From: Amyelois transitella
Taxonomy: Eukaryota > Arthropoda > Insecta > Lepidoptera > Pyralidae
DNA length: 64,000 nucleotides
Reading direction: 5' to 3'
Assembly: GCF_032362555.1 (NCBI RefSeq)
Contig: NC_083528.1
Location: forward strand, 4,464,001-4,528,000
This document shows positions 1-12,455 of this stretch, in pieces. Made by a program: the position numbers and the translations under genes. The stretch's first letter is position 1. Each line of letters starts with the position of its first letter. The notes under the pieces were generated by a model that saw only the letters and a list, made by a program, of their open reading frames with translations, ran no database searches and had not been told where the DNA came from.

Positions 1-75
1 TGATTTTATGTATGTATGTAATGACAATTCTCATGGGACGTGAGACTCGATATAATGTAGTTACTTGTAACTTAC

Positions 76-2197
76 TTGGACATATAGAGCAGCGTTTTAT
101 CATGGTATAACCACAGATAATGGTTAGGGATGCTCATCTCATGGAAGGTGACCTTCTTGGCGTTCTTGAAGAAGCAGTCGGGCCTCCAGATGCTGTTCAG
201 CCATTCCACGTCCAGGATGCGGTATTCCTCGTGCATATTCTCCGGGAGGCGGAGGCGAGGGTCGCGCCAGGATTGCGCAAGGAAAATGTCAGCTACATAG
301 GTCTGGAAAAATAATACTTACCCCATCAATATATCAATTGTAAACGGGAACATTCTTTTATTTTGTTCTTGCTTTTTTACGTTCTTTTACAAGTATACAT
401 ACATACATTCTTACAATAAATCATCCATTTTCCACTCTCTACGATCCTTGCATACTTCTTGTGTTCTCCATAACTATGTTTGTTGATATTTTTTTGTCTG
501 GCTTTTACGTTCGACTTAGTTTCTTTCATTAAGCCAAATAGCTGAACGTGGCCATTCAGCCTTTTCAAGACTGTTGGCTCTATCTACCCCGCAAGGGACA
601 TAGACGTGACCATATGTATGTATGTAGCGACTTAGTATACATTTTGTGTAGAGAAATTACTCGTTTCTTACTTTATATGTAAAACTATAACAAAATATTG
701 CCTCACCGTAAGAGCATCGGTTAGTATTCAAACTAATGTACATAACTTTCAAAATAGTCATTGTTACATGGCCGAGGTGGGATTCGAACCTGTGCCTATT
801 TGCGCATCACACATTTTCACCGGTCACCTTACGGATTCGACCACTAGTCTACTCTAGCACTAGAAAAGTTCTTATATCTATATGAACATAACTTACCATA
901 CTTACTACACATAAGTGCCGTGTGGTTCCCGGCACCAGTACAAAAAAGAATAGGACCACTCCATCTCTTTCTTATGGATGTCGTAAAAGGCGACTAAGGG
1001 ATAAGCATACAAACTTGGGATTCTTTTTTTAGGCGATGGGCTAGCAACCTGTCACTATTTGAATCTCAATTCTATCATTAGCAACACCAAATAGCTGAGC
1101 GTGGCCTATCAGTATTTTCAAGACTGTTGGCTCTGTCTACCCCACAAGGGATATAGACGTGACCATATGTATGTATGTATGTAACATAACTTACCATGCT
1201 CTCTTCATTGATAGAGTCTAAAGACAGAACAGTAACGTGGAAGTAGACGATGGTGGGTTGCCCCAGAAGTTTAGGCGCTCTGTTCTTGTCATAATACTTC
1301 TGCTTGACAGGCAGGATGTCCCGCAACGAAAGACTGGATTCTAGAGATTTGAGTTCTATCTCCTGGTACGAAGAGTTCGTTCTGAAAGTAAAGATGCAGT
1401 TTTTAAATAAAACTTTTATATTTGTTAAAGATTTCTTTGTCAGAAACTTCTTCCTCCTGGCATTACTTAGGCCGGTTACATCCTCACTTCTCTGGAAAGG
1501 AGTCCGGGGTAATCTAATAACCATAAATACATACATATGTGGCGACATCTCTACGCCACTCGTCACAACATCAAAACACACAACAACTGTCAATCATCGC
1601 GAAGAAATTGACGCGCTCAACCAATAGCAGCGAAGAATCTAAGACGCGATTTCAAAGATTTCACGGATTGGAGCTATATATACAACCTCCGACACAACAT
1701 CGTTGGAGCCGTGGTTCCCCAGGCATAACACTTAGCCTGGCGGGAGATCTTCCCTTTGGTGGCGGTCGAGCCGAATCATCGCTCCCGCTACGCATAGACA
1801 GACAGAGTCTTCAAAAGACGTAAGTAAAGGCCACGTTCACTGGTATGGCTTGCAGTGACAGGTCGCTAGCCCATCGCAAAGAATCCCAAGTTTATTAGCT
1901 TTTCCCTTGATTGACTTCTACTATATACTCGGGAAGATAAGCGGCTGGCACATGCTTTTTTCGTCACAATTAGACCAACTTGGAAGCTTGCACTAGTTAT
2001 TAGGTATTCTCTTATTCACAAAAACATCCATAAAAATGAATTAAAGTGTTCTTATTGCAACGTGCCGGTAACCACACGGCACCCGTTCATCATATTTTGA
2101 GGAATACTCACAGGAAACTGACGGCGGCTTGCACCCTGCCCGCGCGGCAGATCTTCAAAACTGATAACAGCATCAAAACTGTCACTTTCAAGTCCAT
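76..2197 (-). CDS. pHCl: pHCl-type Cys-loop chloride channel, first three coding exons (partial)
   Basis: Exons 2112-2197, 1195-1381 and 76-302 join in frame (phases 2, 0, 2; all GT-AG) to give 166 residues plus two bases; the transmembrane part lies off the left edge. Residues 1-24 form a signal peptide starting MDLKVTVLMLLSVL. The rest is the N-terminal half of a neurotransmitter-gated channel ligand-binding domain: an NSS glycosylation site at 31-33, DILPVKQKYYDKNRAPKL, the YFHVTVLSLDSINEESM strand region, and the loop motif WRPD (130-133) followed by CFFKNAKKVTFHEMSIPNHY. The FFKNAK-VTF and PNHY-WLY signatures are those of the insect pH-sensitive/secretory chloride channel branch rather than GluCl, RDL or HisCl. 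Such channels are pentameric anion channels in the plasma membrane. pHCl-1 is my best guess, but paralogues cannot be excluded without the missing half. Intron 2 (303-1194) holds SINE fragments and LINE-tail debris. Confidence 0.87.
527..628 (+). mobile_element. S1 SINE fragment; list of further short fragments
   Basis: Tail part from CATTAAGCCAAATAGCTGAA. Further fragments: 1826-1900 (-), 7783-7850 (-), 26088-26206 (-), 27721-27765 (-), 29376-29508 (+), 30640-30711 (-), 36083-36135 (-), 42855-42958 (head to head, both strands), 43676-43793 (+), 43953-44063 (+), 46857-46925 (+), 50550-50620 (-), 50925-51012 (-), 61748-61850 (-). Edges are approximate. Confidence 0.65.
915..1183 (+). mobile_element. 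S1 SINE, full length
   Basis: From GTGCCGTGTGGTTCCCGGCA to an (ATGT)n tail. It lies in channel-gene intron 2, and its tail abuts the donor of exon 1195-1381. Confidence 0.85.
1538..1815 (+). mobile_element. LTR-like repeat
   Basis: Starts TGTGGCGACATCTCTACGCC, holds TATA-like GAGCTATATATACAACC and CTTCCCTTTGGTGGCGGTCG. The second copy at 18425-18942 shares the same order. A TG start and an internal TATA box suggest a solo LTR, but CA ends and a target duplication are not clear. Confidence 0.5.
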
Positions 2198-2385
2198 TTT
2201 GTTTATGTTTATTATTATTTTCACCTGAACATCTTACAGGATTATATTCGCCCAGGCGATAATGTAGTTATGTCTCTATTTGAAGCTGACAACGTAATCC
2301 ATTTAGAGGTAGCTATATATAGTTCATGTCTAAAGTGAATTAAATGGAATTTTAAAGGGTTGTTAAAAAGTCAATATTTGACGGC

Positions 2386-2470
2386 CTGTGTTGTAGTGGT
2401 CCCGGGTTCGATACCCGGTTAGGTCATTATAAAACTGAACATTTTCTGATCGATCTGGATTATAGATGTT
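2386..2470 (+). mobile_element. Second tRNA-type SINE fragment
   Basis: TGTAGTGGTCCCGGGTTCGA with CCCGGTTAGGTC looks like the 3' half of a tRNA plus a SINE body (CTGGATTATAGATGTTTATC). No tRNA 5' half or anticodon arm is present, so it is not a tRNA gene. Confidence 0.65.
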
Positions 2471-3169
2471 TATCTAAACTTCAGTACCTATTGTAAAATA
2501 TATTGTGTTGAATTATATAGTATACCAAAACACAAGTCTCGAACTTGTCCACAAGTAAAATCTGTCCACAAGTAAAAAAACACAGTGAATCTTAGGTTTG
2601 TAACTTTGATTGTTTATAAAAGGCAAATTTTTGGAAATACAAATTCAATCATGAAAATTCTTAATAATATTTTGTTAGTAAGTAGGTTTATCATGTTATT
2701 AACTGATTTATATTGTTTTAAGAACATCATCTCTATTTAATCATAATAAGTAGCTATTGCTAATCTGGAAATTATTAAAATAGGTAGGTAGGTACTTATT
2801 TTTGAGAATTCATCATATAAGCAGTACTCCAAAAGACATGGGCTTAAAATTCACGTGATATAACAGCATTATCCTCGCCAGATAGAACGTATGGCTTCAT
2901 CACTCTATTGTTATCTTTAATCAATATCGTGGCTTTACTTTGGAGAGTCGTGGTCGACGGTTTAAGGTATCTGATACCCATCCTACATCGAGTCCTGACT
3001 TTAAGAGTTGGAACCAGGGATCTTCATTAAAAACGCAATGAACCAAATCTTTACATCATCTCGTACCTAGAAGCTTGAAAAAAAAAATATATACATACAG
3101 GGTAGACTGATCTGATTGTCTCAAAAAGACACGGATCGGAAATCCACGTTCCAATACTTCTTTTTACAG

Positions 3170-3510
3170 ATTGGAGTGCGTTTGACCTCAATCTGCCTGG
3201 TGGTAAGATGTAGCCTAATTTGGTGCACGTAAGCTCAAATAATGCCTGTTCACTGTTGCCGTGAAAGTTGTGTATGATTCAGGGTAGAGAAACGCGGGAA
3301 GGGAATTCCAAATCACAGCGGTTTACATGATAAATGACTTGGCGAATCGCAAGGATAAGGGTGAGAAATCCACCAAGTGCGGGTGGAATACCTGCCCACG
3401 CCGCGTTGTCCGACATTGGAATTTTGCAGAAGGAATTTAATTACGCAATTTGAAATCAGATAAGGACTGGTTTTTAGACTATCGCTTGAAGAAACTTGAT
3501 CAACTTGCAA
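3170..3510 (+). mobile_element. Degenerate repeat (GAGTGCGTTTGACCTCAATC type)
   Basis: GAGTGCGTTTGACCTCAATC, TAATGCCTGTTCACTGTTGC and TTGGCGAATCGCAAGG also occur in changed form at 26690-26830 and 36505-36600. They look like relics of one LINE 3' end, class not certain. Confidence 0.5.
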
Positions 3511-5174
3511 TCTGTTTGGAGAGAAGCTGTTGGCAATGTTGGCATAGACTATACTCTTATCGCTAAGCTAAGACCAGACCAGCATTGAAGCTTTACTAAA
3601 ATAAATGTACAAATAATAAAGGATAATTATACTTTTACTTTCCAGATGAACAAAGAGCGATTTTTTATGATTCCTTTAATCTTTCCAACATTACGTGGAG
3701 CTGGGCTGGGTAAGTTCAAAATTTGTAATGGGATAGTAACGCAAGAAAAGGTAGGTACTACTTATTAGCATCAGTAATCAGAAAATGTTATTTTTTCATT
3801 CGACATGGGACAAACACAACCCTGACCAGGGATCTAACCTGATCCAGGAACATATCCTGGAGCTGCGGTTCTGAAGCAGTAACACTGCTACTGTATCTAA
3901 CAGACTATCAAAATATTCTTTTCACAAATTTTCTTTAAACATAATGTGCCATCGTTTTTGTTTGAAACTTGAACGTAGATTACAATGGTTATAAGAACCG
4001 TTATTCAGATTCAAATCAAGGATGTCGTCTGGATATTTTAGTATCCAAAAAAAACTGATCATCCGTTACGTACGTTTTATCTAAATGATTTCAATGAAAA
4101 ATTGTATTAATATAATTAATTATCCAAGATCAAACATAGGCAATTTGTCTGAATATTCCCGCGGGAATGAGAGAAACGGAAATTAAAGTTCGACGCGGGC
4201 GGAGCTGTGAGAAAAAGACAGTATTTATTTGACAAAGATTTAAGAAGAAAAAAAATATGTATAGAAACTTATCACACCATTAACTCACTGTCACAAACAT
4301 ATTATGTACGCGTCTTTTAATTGAATTTTAATTTTACACATAATGTCCTTAAAACACGTCTTCTCTCAACTAAGTGCCGCATTTTACTAAAAGTTTGTAC
4401 AGATAAGGCTGACGTCTGTTTGATGGCGGGTGTTTATCTTCCATCGTGAACTATAATATAATATTATTCGAATCTAGCAACAACGGCTGCGGCGCGACGA
4501 GAGACGTAATCACGAACGTTATAAAAAAATATTTTTTATCTATCCTCTTTTTCTAACTTAAAGGTTAACTGGTAGAAAGAGCGAAAAGGTAGGACATATT
4601 GCCTTTTAATAAGAATAAAGACGTTATAGTACGAATAGAACAGTGCTAATCTCAGTCTCACCTGTATCAGTATAAAAGGGGAGAAACAATACAGTAAATA
4701 AGATAGGTTTAAGGCTTTTGGTGGTTTGACCACAAAAATCGGATTAATACGACATTATATTATTTTAATTTAATAGATTTCTGTGGTTTAAACAAACGCT
4801 ATAGTTTGCTTCCCTCATCATCCTTTTCGGGTATCTGTCCAAACATTCCATTCTGCTGACTACATTAAGATTAAATGAAATCGCTTTTGGTAAGACCACA
4901 GCTCTTGTAGTTCGGTGTCCATGTCCAATCGTATAACGTGGATATAAATCTAAATGTTATGAAAATTATGCACCGTGGTACCTGTCTATCAATCGTTACA
5001 CTTTCAATACCAAACCGCTGAACCGATCTTGATGAAATATAGAATATTCGAGGTCAAACTCAGCAGGACAGAATGTCCCCGATTTGATCAAAGTACCTTC
5101 CCTTTTAATACTGGAACAGAAAAGTCGCACTCTCCTTGTATAATTAATGAACAGGATATTTTTTGTATGTGATA

Positions 5175-5399
5175 TGAGTGCCGTGTGGTTCCCGGAAAAA
5201 AGCATAGGACCACTCCATCTCTTTCCCTTGGATGTCGTTAAAGGCGACTAAGAGATAGGCTTATAAACTTGGGATTCTTCTTTTAGGCGATGGGCTACCA
5301 ACCTGTCACTATTTGGTTCTATAACGTTCCTATCAGTTCAAGGCTGTTGGCTCTGTCTAACTCGCAAAGGATAGACGTGTTTATATGTATATATGTATG
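5175..5399 (+). mobile_element. S1 SINE
   Basis: Near full length, with small internal deletions after the CCCGG of the head. Confidence 0.8.
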
Positions 5400-6208
5400 A
5401 GATGTGGACATGTATCTTCCATTGTCTTTATATCCAAGGGGACGTAAAAGGATTATCTGTCCACAGTAATGTCAAAGAGTGACCTCGACACTAACCTACT
5501 GACACCGTTCCATATACTACTATGTCTACCATATATTAATTCAACTATTCGATGCTCATACAGTGAGGAAAAACTTACTAAGGAAATCAGCACATTCAGA
5601 AAAGTGGATACGTCGTAACCATGACATATTGCGGAGGTTAGATCTTAATCGCCATGATTATGGTCATAAGGCGCCCCCGGGCTCCTTTCCAGAGAGGGGG
5701 GAGGGGGGGAACCTCTCTGGCTCTTCTAAAACAACTGATCGCGTTACCTCGTCCGGATCTTTTGCCCGTATCCCTGGATAGATTAAATATAGTCGCTTCT
5801 CGCTGTCTGTCCATATGTATTTCATATCTGCAAAACTATCCAAGGTATTTCAGTGGATTATTTGTATATGTGATGCAGAAGAAATGTTTATATTATGTAG
5901 GTATATAACATCAGCATTGCACCCATACGAAGCCGGGGCGACCCGCTAGTGTTTAATAAGTATTTGAGAACTGAGAATCATATGAAAGAAGATATTATAA
6001 CGAGAAAGAAAGATTATTTTAAGTACATAGTTCTCAAAAAATTACAAAATCAATTTGATGACAACTTCTCCATCCTGGCTTTAGTGACCATGAATCCTGA
6101 ATTGGGTGAGTCAGGTCAGACACGAAGCGACACCCATCTGACCTCCGCAACCTTTGCAAGGTAACAAAACCCGTAACACTGATCATGATAACGTCATATT
6201 TGAATAAT

Positions 6209-6436
6209 AATAAAAGGATAGGACCACTCTATCTCTTTCCCATGGATGTCGTAAAAGGCGACTAAGGGATAGGCTTACAAACTTAGGATTTTTTTTAGGC
6301 GATGGACTAGAAACCTGTCACTATTTGAATCTCAATACTATCATTAAGCCAAAAAGCTGAACGTGGTCATTCAGTCTTTTCAAGTCTGGTGGCTCTGTCT
6401 AACCCGCAAGGGATATAGACGTGACCATATGTATGT
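6209..6436 (+). mobile_element. S1 SINE lacking its head
   Basis: Starts at GGATAGGACCACTC and runs to the ATGTATGT tail. Confidence 0.8.
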
Positions 6437-6879
6437 ATTTGAATAAATGCAAAACATAATATTATTTACAAGCATTTAATATGTAAAATACATAATTCAA
6501 TTTATACATTCAGTTCATAGAATTACATTCGGTCAAAAATCCTCAAAACACTCTTTTGTAGTCATTTTTAGCCCCTTACAATTATTTCCCTCTTCAATTC
6601 CATCAAAAAGCCATAAGGGATATACAAATAAGTATACATTCATAATATAACATTTGCATACACGAATTCGATGCATCACGCTTTTGTTAAGCCAACCCCC
6701 TTATTCACGAATGTTGAAAGACCATACTTCTCTCTTTCTACCACCGCAGTTAACCTCAAAGCTAGAAAGAGATAGACCATCTTAGCGCCACCAGCAATTA
6801 TTTTGTTTTTATTTTTCCTAGACCACAGGAAAAATCCTGGAAGAAATTTTCGATAAGGCCGCTTTTTGTTCAATCGTCT

Positions 6880-7490
6880 GAATACAAAAACGGAACCCTT
6901 ATAGGATCACTCGTGTGTCTGTCCGTCCGTCGCTAACAGTGAATTATCTCCGAATCTATTAGTTTGAAATTTGGTACACATATCAATTCCTGTGACCCAA
7001 ACACAGAGGTGTGACGTGAGCAGATTAAATCTGTATATGGGGGGTCATTTTTGGGGGCGAAGGGGAAAATTAAAAAAAAAAAATCTGAAGACTGCATCGT
7101 GTGGCATATCAAATGAAAGGTCTTGTTGAGAAGATCTTAAATGTAAGTGTAATTTTAAAATAAATAAGTTTCCAAGTTATTCAAGAAAATAGACGAAAAT
7201 TGACCATTCCCCCCCTAACTAACCTAACCTAAAATTTTTATAAAAATACAGAAATTAGTTTTCTCCTTATAGATTATAGGAAAACCTATAAGTAGTCCAT
7301 GATATTAAAATAACATGGTAAATCACTCAATATTGTGCGTACCAACTTACATTTGCAGGTGGAATGTGTGGGAGAACATATTTTTAGTTACCACAAACAA
7401 ATTTGGGTCAGATTTAAAAAAACATGATAGGTAACATCGTACGGAATTCCTTCACGCGAGTTCAACTCGCACTTGTCTCCTTTTTTTACT
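6880..7490 (+). mobile_element. Repeat with ATCAAATGAAAGG and GCGAGTTCAACTCGCACTTG ends
   Basis: CTGTCCGTCCGTCGC, CTCCGAATCTATTAGTTTGA, GGCATATCAAATGAAAGGTC and a terminal CGTACGGAATTCCTTCACGC mark a repeat type common in lepidopteran intergenic DNA. 62095-62600 is related. Confidence 0.55.
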
Positions 7491-7640
7491 TACTAATTGA
7501 TTTTCAAATTCCGTGAATTATCTCCAAGGCGAGTTGCATTTTATTTAAACAATTTTACACGCTTATTTGCTGGAGAATGCAAAGGAATCAAAATTTGACA
7601 CAGACTAAAACTTTCCACTTGCCACGATCTATGTCAATGA

Positions 7641-7709
7641 AAGTGTCTATGAAAAAATGAAGCAGAATAAGTATGCAGCTTATTCTGCTTCATTTTTTCA
7701 TAGACACTT
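7641..7709. repeat. Perfect 31-bp hairpin
   Basis: Arms 7641-7671 and 7679-7709 are exact reverse complements around the loop TATGCAG. It lies about 330 bp beyond the poly(A) signal of the SANT-repeat gene. The stem is about the length of a pre-miRNA but too perfect for a typical animal one, so it may be a recent palindromic duplication. Confidence 0.85.
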
Positions 7710-8036
7710 GTCGGTTTAGGATGCTCTTCATCCAAGATTCTAAATCTGGGTAAATGAGGATGTAATGTCAATAATCACGTCTACATCCTCTGCGGGGTAG
7801 ACAGAGTCAACAATTATCAAAACACTAAAATGCTACGCTCAGCTGAATTTCATATTAAAAGTACATTCAGTTTTACAATTTTAAGAAGTTGCCTACCAAA
7901 ATTTCAGCTAATTCTTAATTAAAAGGTTTTTTTTTACATTGAGGACCACAGTATGTCCTATAACTATCTAACTGACTTTGGGGCTAACTTAATCTATCTT
8001 GTGGGATAACTTAAATGTAATTTGTTCCGTAATATA

Positions 8037-8042
8037 TTTATT
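8037..8042 (-). terminator. Polyadenylation signal AATAAA of the SANT-repeat gene
   Basis: On the minus strand AATAAA begins 47 nt past the stop codon at 8089, embedded in an AT-rich stretch. This would give a very short 3' UTR. Confidence 0.55.
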
Positions 8043-8088
8043 TATGCGTTCTATGCAATTTCAAACATTCTGTCTAGTGTTCTAAGAC

Positions 8089-11000
8089 TCAATTTCCAAT
8101 CTCCTTTTTCCCTGTACCATAGATTTTCTGACATAGACTAGAAAACCTCCAGTCGTTCAACGCCTCGGAATTTTCTTTCACCAAATTCCTATACAAAGTT
8201 CGTATTTCTGACATTTTCTTAGAACACGCCAACGGACTTTTTTTCAAAACATTAGACACGTCTAACCACAAATATTTTCTTACATATTTCGGATTTTTGA
8301 ACTGATCCAAATTTTCTAAATACAAAATCAACAATTGTTCAATTTCTTCATCACACCAATTGTATTCTGTCTTATCTTCAACATCAACTTTATCGTTTTC
8401 AGCCAAGGCTTTAAGTGTTATTTCCTCAGTAATTATTTCCTTTATCAATTCACTGAGTAAAGTATTTTGACCTACACCTTCACCAGTCTCAATATTGTAG
8501 GAATTTTTCAAATAATTAACCTTATTGAATACGTTTGTAACAGGTTCGCCAACGAAATTAGCAAGTTCAGTCCACAGATGTCGCTTTTCAAATCTAGGAC
8601 TATTGAATTCTTTGATATGTAATAAATAAAATCTTAGCGCTTGTTCAACTTTTTCTACAGCTAGTGGTACATCTTTAAAGGTCTTCCCTGCCTTCAAACT
8701 TTTCTGTGTTTTAGAAAACTTAGGTTTCAATGCCAAAATCTTTTCGAGCAATGTGAAGTATGGCGTCTTTTTCTTATTAACATCATTCTTAGCTTCTCTA
8801 TGGTTACTTCTCAATTTCGCGAACATCTTTCTACATGATAGAGGAGTTTTGTTCAATTTTGTTGAAATTTCATTCCACATTTCTGTAGGATTTATTACTT
8901 CGCTTTTTCTAGATCTTACATAGTTCAAATAATGTATTAAAAGTCTTTTTTTAGTGCGTTTAATCCACTTGTTGTTCGGATTGACAGTTGGAGCTTCATT
9001 TTTGACCGTTTCTTCACTTTTGTTCATGTCTTGGGAATTTTGTATGATTATTTGTGCGTCTTCCATATTAGTTATATCTTGACCTTCCGGTATAACGATG
9101 ATGCATTGGTAATCGTCCTCTGAAAACATAAAAAAAATGAGACAATATGAAATTAATGTTAATGCAAACTTACTAAACGCTTTTTACATTCTTGGCCATG
9201 GACTTTATGGATTAAGTTTGAAAGTAAATTACGACCTACATTTTATGATACGAATCAGTGCTTTTTTTTAAATACGTAAATTAAGTATATAGGTTGGAAA
9301 GAATACCTTCTTGCCCATAATTCTTGATGTCTTCCTCATACAGCACCTCCATTTGCTCGCGGTCTCCATCATCCATGGAGACATCAAGGCTATCCACCTC
9401 ATGCCCTTTTGCCGCGAAAATTTCATCTATCAACGAGTAATATTTCCAATGAATGATCACTTTAGGGTCCATCACTTTCATCTTCTTCATTTTTTGATAA
9501 GCCTTCTTCAATTCATTAAACTTTATCATACAAGATATATCAGACTTCCCTATTTCATTGGCTACATTTCTCCATACGCTACTATCATTCAAATTATCTA
9601 AAATAATCTGGAAATTCTCTCCAAAATGTCTTATTATTATTTTAATTTCCTTCGCAGCCCAATCGTCTTCTGCAGTTTTATTATTTTTCAATTTCGATTT
9701 CAACGCTCTATAACCAAAAACCTTTTTGCATAATGTGTAAAATGGCCATACAATAGGAATGTCAGGTTTTTCAATTTCCTTTCGTATGTATGATGTGTAC
9801 ATATTTTTCAAATGTCTGAATTTCTGAGCGCAATCACTCCCTGCCAATCCTAGCTGCTTCCCGAGTTGTCCCCATAGGAAATCTCTTTTCTTTTGTGTTG
9901 TTGCAAATTTATCTTTGTTTTTTAAGTAGTACTCGAGTATTTTGAACATTTTCGACTGTGTGAAAGTTCGTTTCATGTGTTTTGTGAAGCCTCTTTCGTC
10001 ATATTCGTCTTCGTCAGACCACAGCTCGTGCCTTTCTTGTATATTCTCGTCTAAATCCACTGTGAGCTTTTTCACTGAAACATAATAAATCAAAAATTAC
10101 TGAACAATTCATATTATATTTGCCACAAAGACAAGGATTACATAAGAGTTGATAAGGCTAAGATAGACTTCAAGTAACATCATTTGATTTCTGAAAATTT
10201 CGAGCGAGCCAGGCGTATGTACATCTAGTTTTATCATTAAATTTAAGTTTAATTTCTATGAGTAAAATTTCATTATCACCTTAAGAGTTGTAGAAGACAC
10301 TAGTAATTACAGAAAACAAAATTCAATACATACCAGCAACTTTACCAGAATCATTCTGCTTCTCTATTTCTTTTTCATTTAATTCGGTCAAATAACACAT
10401 TGAACTTGTATCCATTCCGTAATCGAAGATCCTGTCAAACAAATCTATATATTTCCAGTCAATTTGCATATCAGGATACTCCTTCTTATCTTCTAATATC
10501 GACTTATACAAAACTGTTAGGTCTTTCCACTGTAGCCTGCAGTTCTTAACACTTTTATTCAGTTTCCTAGCTATGCTTGCCCAACAAACGTAATGGCATA
10601 CGGAATCCTTAAATAGCTCTATGTTATCATAGAAATACTTCACCAATTCGTCCAAATCATCATTAGACCAGACGTTACTTTCTCCACATGTATCTTTGTC
10701 CATTTCTAACTGTACATCCTTCGCTATAATGTTATCAAATAATATGCAAACTGGAACACGTGAAAATATATCATAATCACCCTGTGTATATTTATCTAAA
10801 TGTTCTACCTTCATTTCATTAAATTTATTTTTACACACATCAGGTTTTTTATCCAACAGTCTGCCCACTTCGTTCCAGAGAAAACTATCTGGTATTGACA
10901 GATCTTGAAACTCATCATAACAATCAAAATAATATTTAACTAATACAGTAATTTCAGTGATATTCCAATCATCATTATGATAAGGACCCAAATTTGAAAT

Positions 11001-12455
11001 GATAGGTTTAGCAGCTGATTCTGCATTGGTTGAAACATATTTACGTTGAAATTCCTCATCATCTCGAAATATTTGATCACATAAAGACATATACGGCCAC
11101 TGAATGCTCTCTGAGCCAGATGTAGCTCGCTTGTTTAACATTTTCAAATAATGGTGCTTATAATTGAAAAACCTTTTATGCCAATATTCACCGTCCTCTT
11201 CACCAATATCAATGGCTATTTGCTCCCACAAATCTTTGGGCTTTATGTCTTTTTGCATATCTTTTTTATACTTCAAATATAAGTTAAACATCAATTCAAC
11301 TTTGTCATCAGTATTTTTATTTATCTTTATGCTTTTCACAATCATAGGAGGTTCTTCAGTTTTCTGACATTCTTCAGGCAATTTCACTAGCCTCGGTTCA
11401 TCTTGATCTATACTTTCTTTGATGATAGCGTTTACCAAACTGTCATCATAAAACGCCTTATGACAGAGATCAAGATACGGAAAATTCACTACAACACCTT
11501 TATGTTGATTGATTAAATACTGAGCGTATTTCCTTTTCATGTTACGTAGTTTAATTTCACATGATGTGGCATTTTTGCCCGATAACATTGTTTTGCAACA
11601 AATACTCCAGAGATGTTTCTTCTTAGTGTTGCCAGTCATGAAATTTTCTTTGTTATCAACATAGAATATTAATAGACGGTTTATTTCTTCTGGAGCCCAT
11701 CTTTCTTTTATTTGTTCTGAAGTAAGATTTGTATCAATATTCATGGTATCTTCAGTAGCTTCTTCATCATCAACATCCTGCATGATGTATGTTGCATCAG
11801 TGGGCAGGTCCTGGATCTGAACACCCATGCTTTCTAAGTTATCGATAGTGGTTACCGAGCCTTCCACACCTTCCACAGCTCCATCGGACTCTGTAAAATA
11901 ACAACACATGCATTCATTGCTTTATCTCTATTGGGTTGACAGAGCTCATAATCAGAAAAAGATTGAAAGGCCTCAATCAGCTGTATGGTTTGACAACTAA
12001 AGTGTGATTCAAATAATGTCAGATTATACATTCTTCATTACTTCAATTATAAGTAATGTTGCCACTGATAAGTTTTATCTCAAATGCTAGTATGTTGATA
12101 AATAACAAAACATCTGAAAATACATTCACTTTCAGAAAACTGAATGAATTTTCAGATGTTTTGCAAGAAAAAGAATTGATATGAAAATACAGTTTGCCAC
12201 ATAGAATAATAAGTAACCTTGTTATTATGGGTACTATATTTGTCCCTGTGGCCCAATGTACTTGTTGTCTTATAAAGTATTTAAGAAGTCATTTCAAACA
12301 CTAACATTTAAATTCTTTACTTAAACCATTAAATTGTTAGATAATGCTTTTAACATAAGTCTTGTTTTGTGCAATATTAATAACTTACCATTTACATAGA
12401 AGAGCAGAATCTCCCCACTCTCCTCCATTTCTGTTTTGACCACTATCTGCTCCAT
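8089..12455 (-). CDS. Nine-fold Myb/SANT-MADF-like repeat protein (1,140 aa), function unknown
   Basis: Exons 12389-12455, 10334-11890, 9307-10074 and 8089-9119 join in frame with GT-AG sites, every intron in phase 1, ending in TGA. The protein starts MEQIVVKTEMEESGEILLFY. It is almost wholly nine copies of an 80-90 residue domain at about residues 87-169, 218-297, 330-412, 430-514, 579-662, 679-763, 848-926, 953-1028 and 1051-1133. Each has an opening helix with acidic/aromatic residues (for example WAPEEINRLLIFY), then LW..I...L, then C..K...LK..Y, then W-Y..L...IF, the pattern of Myb/SANT-like or MADF trihelix DNA-binding domains. Exon 2 carries four domains, exon 3 two and exon 4 three. 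Acidic linkers (DVDDEEATED, SDEDEYDE, DVSMDDGD) separate them. There is no signal peptide or membrane segment, so a nuclear, DNA- or chromatin-binding role is inferred. I do not recognise a named orthologue. The start is the first ATG after a probable 5' UTR splice site, in the context CAATATGG. Confidence 0.86.
12106..12163. repeat. Inverted repeat in intron of the SANT-repeat gene
   Basis: Arms 12106-12128 and 12141-12163 match at 22 of 23 positions around a 12-nt loop. It lies within the intron between 12389 and 11890. It is probably a small snap-back repeat. Confidence 0.6.

Larger units (their letters stand above)
2198..8036. other. Intergenic: pHCl 5' flank and 3' flank of the SANT-repeat gene
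   Basis: No exon is recognised here. It holds the upstream region of the channel gene and many repeats (listed separately). The least repetitive part, 4100-4520, contains a perfect palindrome ATTCCCGCGGGAAT at 4154-4167 and a short CpG-rich patch near 4485-4505. It could contain the promoter, but no transcription start can be fixed. Confidence 0.4.

Noticed and set aside
120..314. Plus-strand 64-aa open frame
   Set aside because: It is the antisense shadow of channel exon 76-302, whose minus-strand translation matches a ligand-gated channel.
2386..2430. Possible tRNA gene (CCCGGGTTCGATACCCGG)
   Set aside because: Only a T-arm-like part is present, with no acceptor, D or anticodon arms, and a SINE body follows.
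9311..9601. Plus-strand 96-aa open frame
   Set aside because: Antisense of exon 3 of the SANT-repeat gene.
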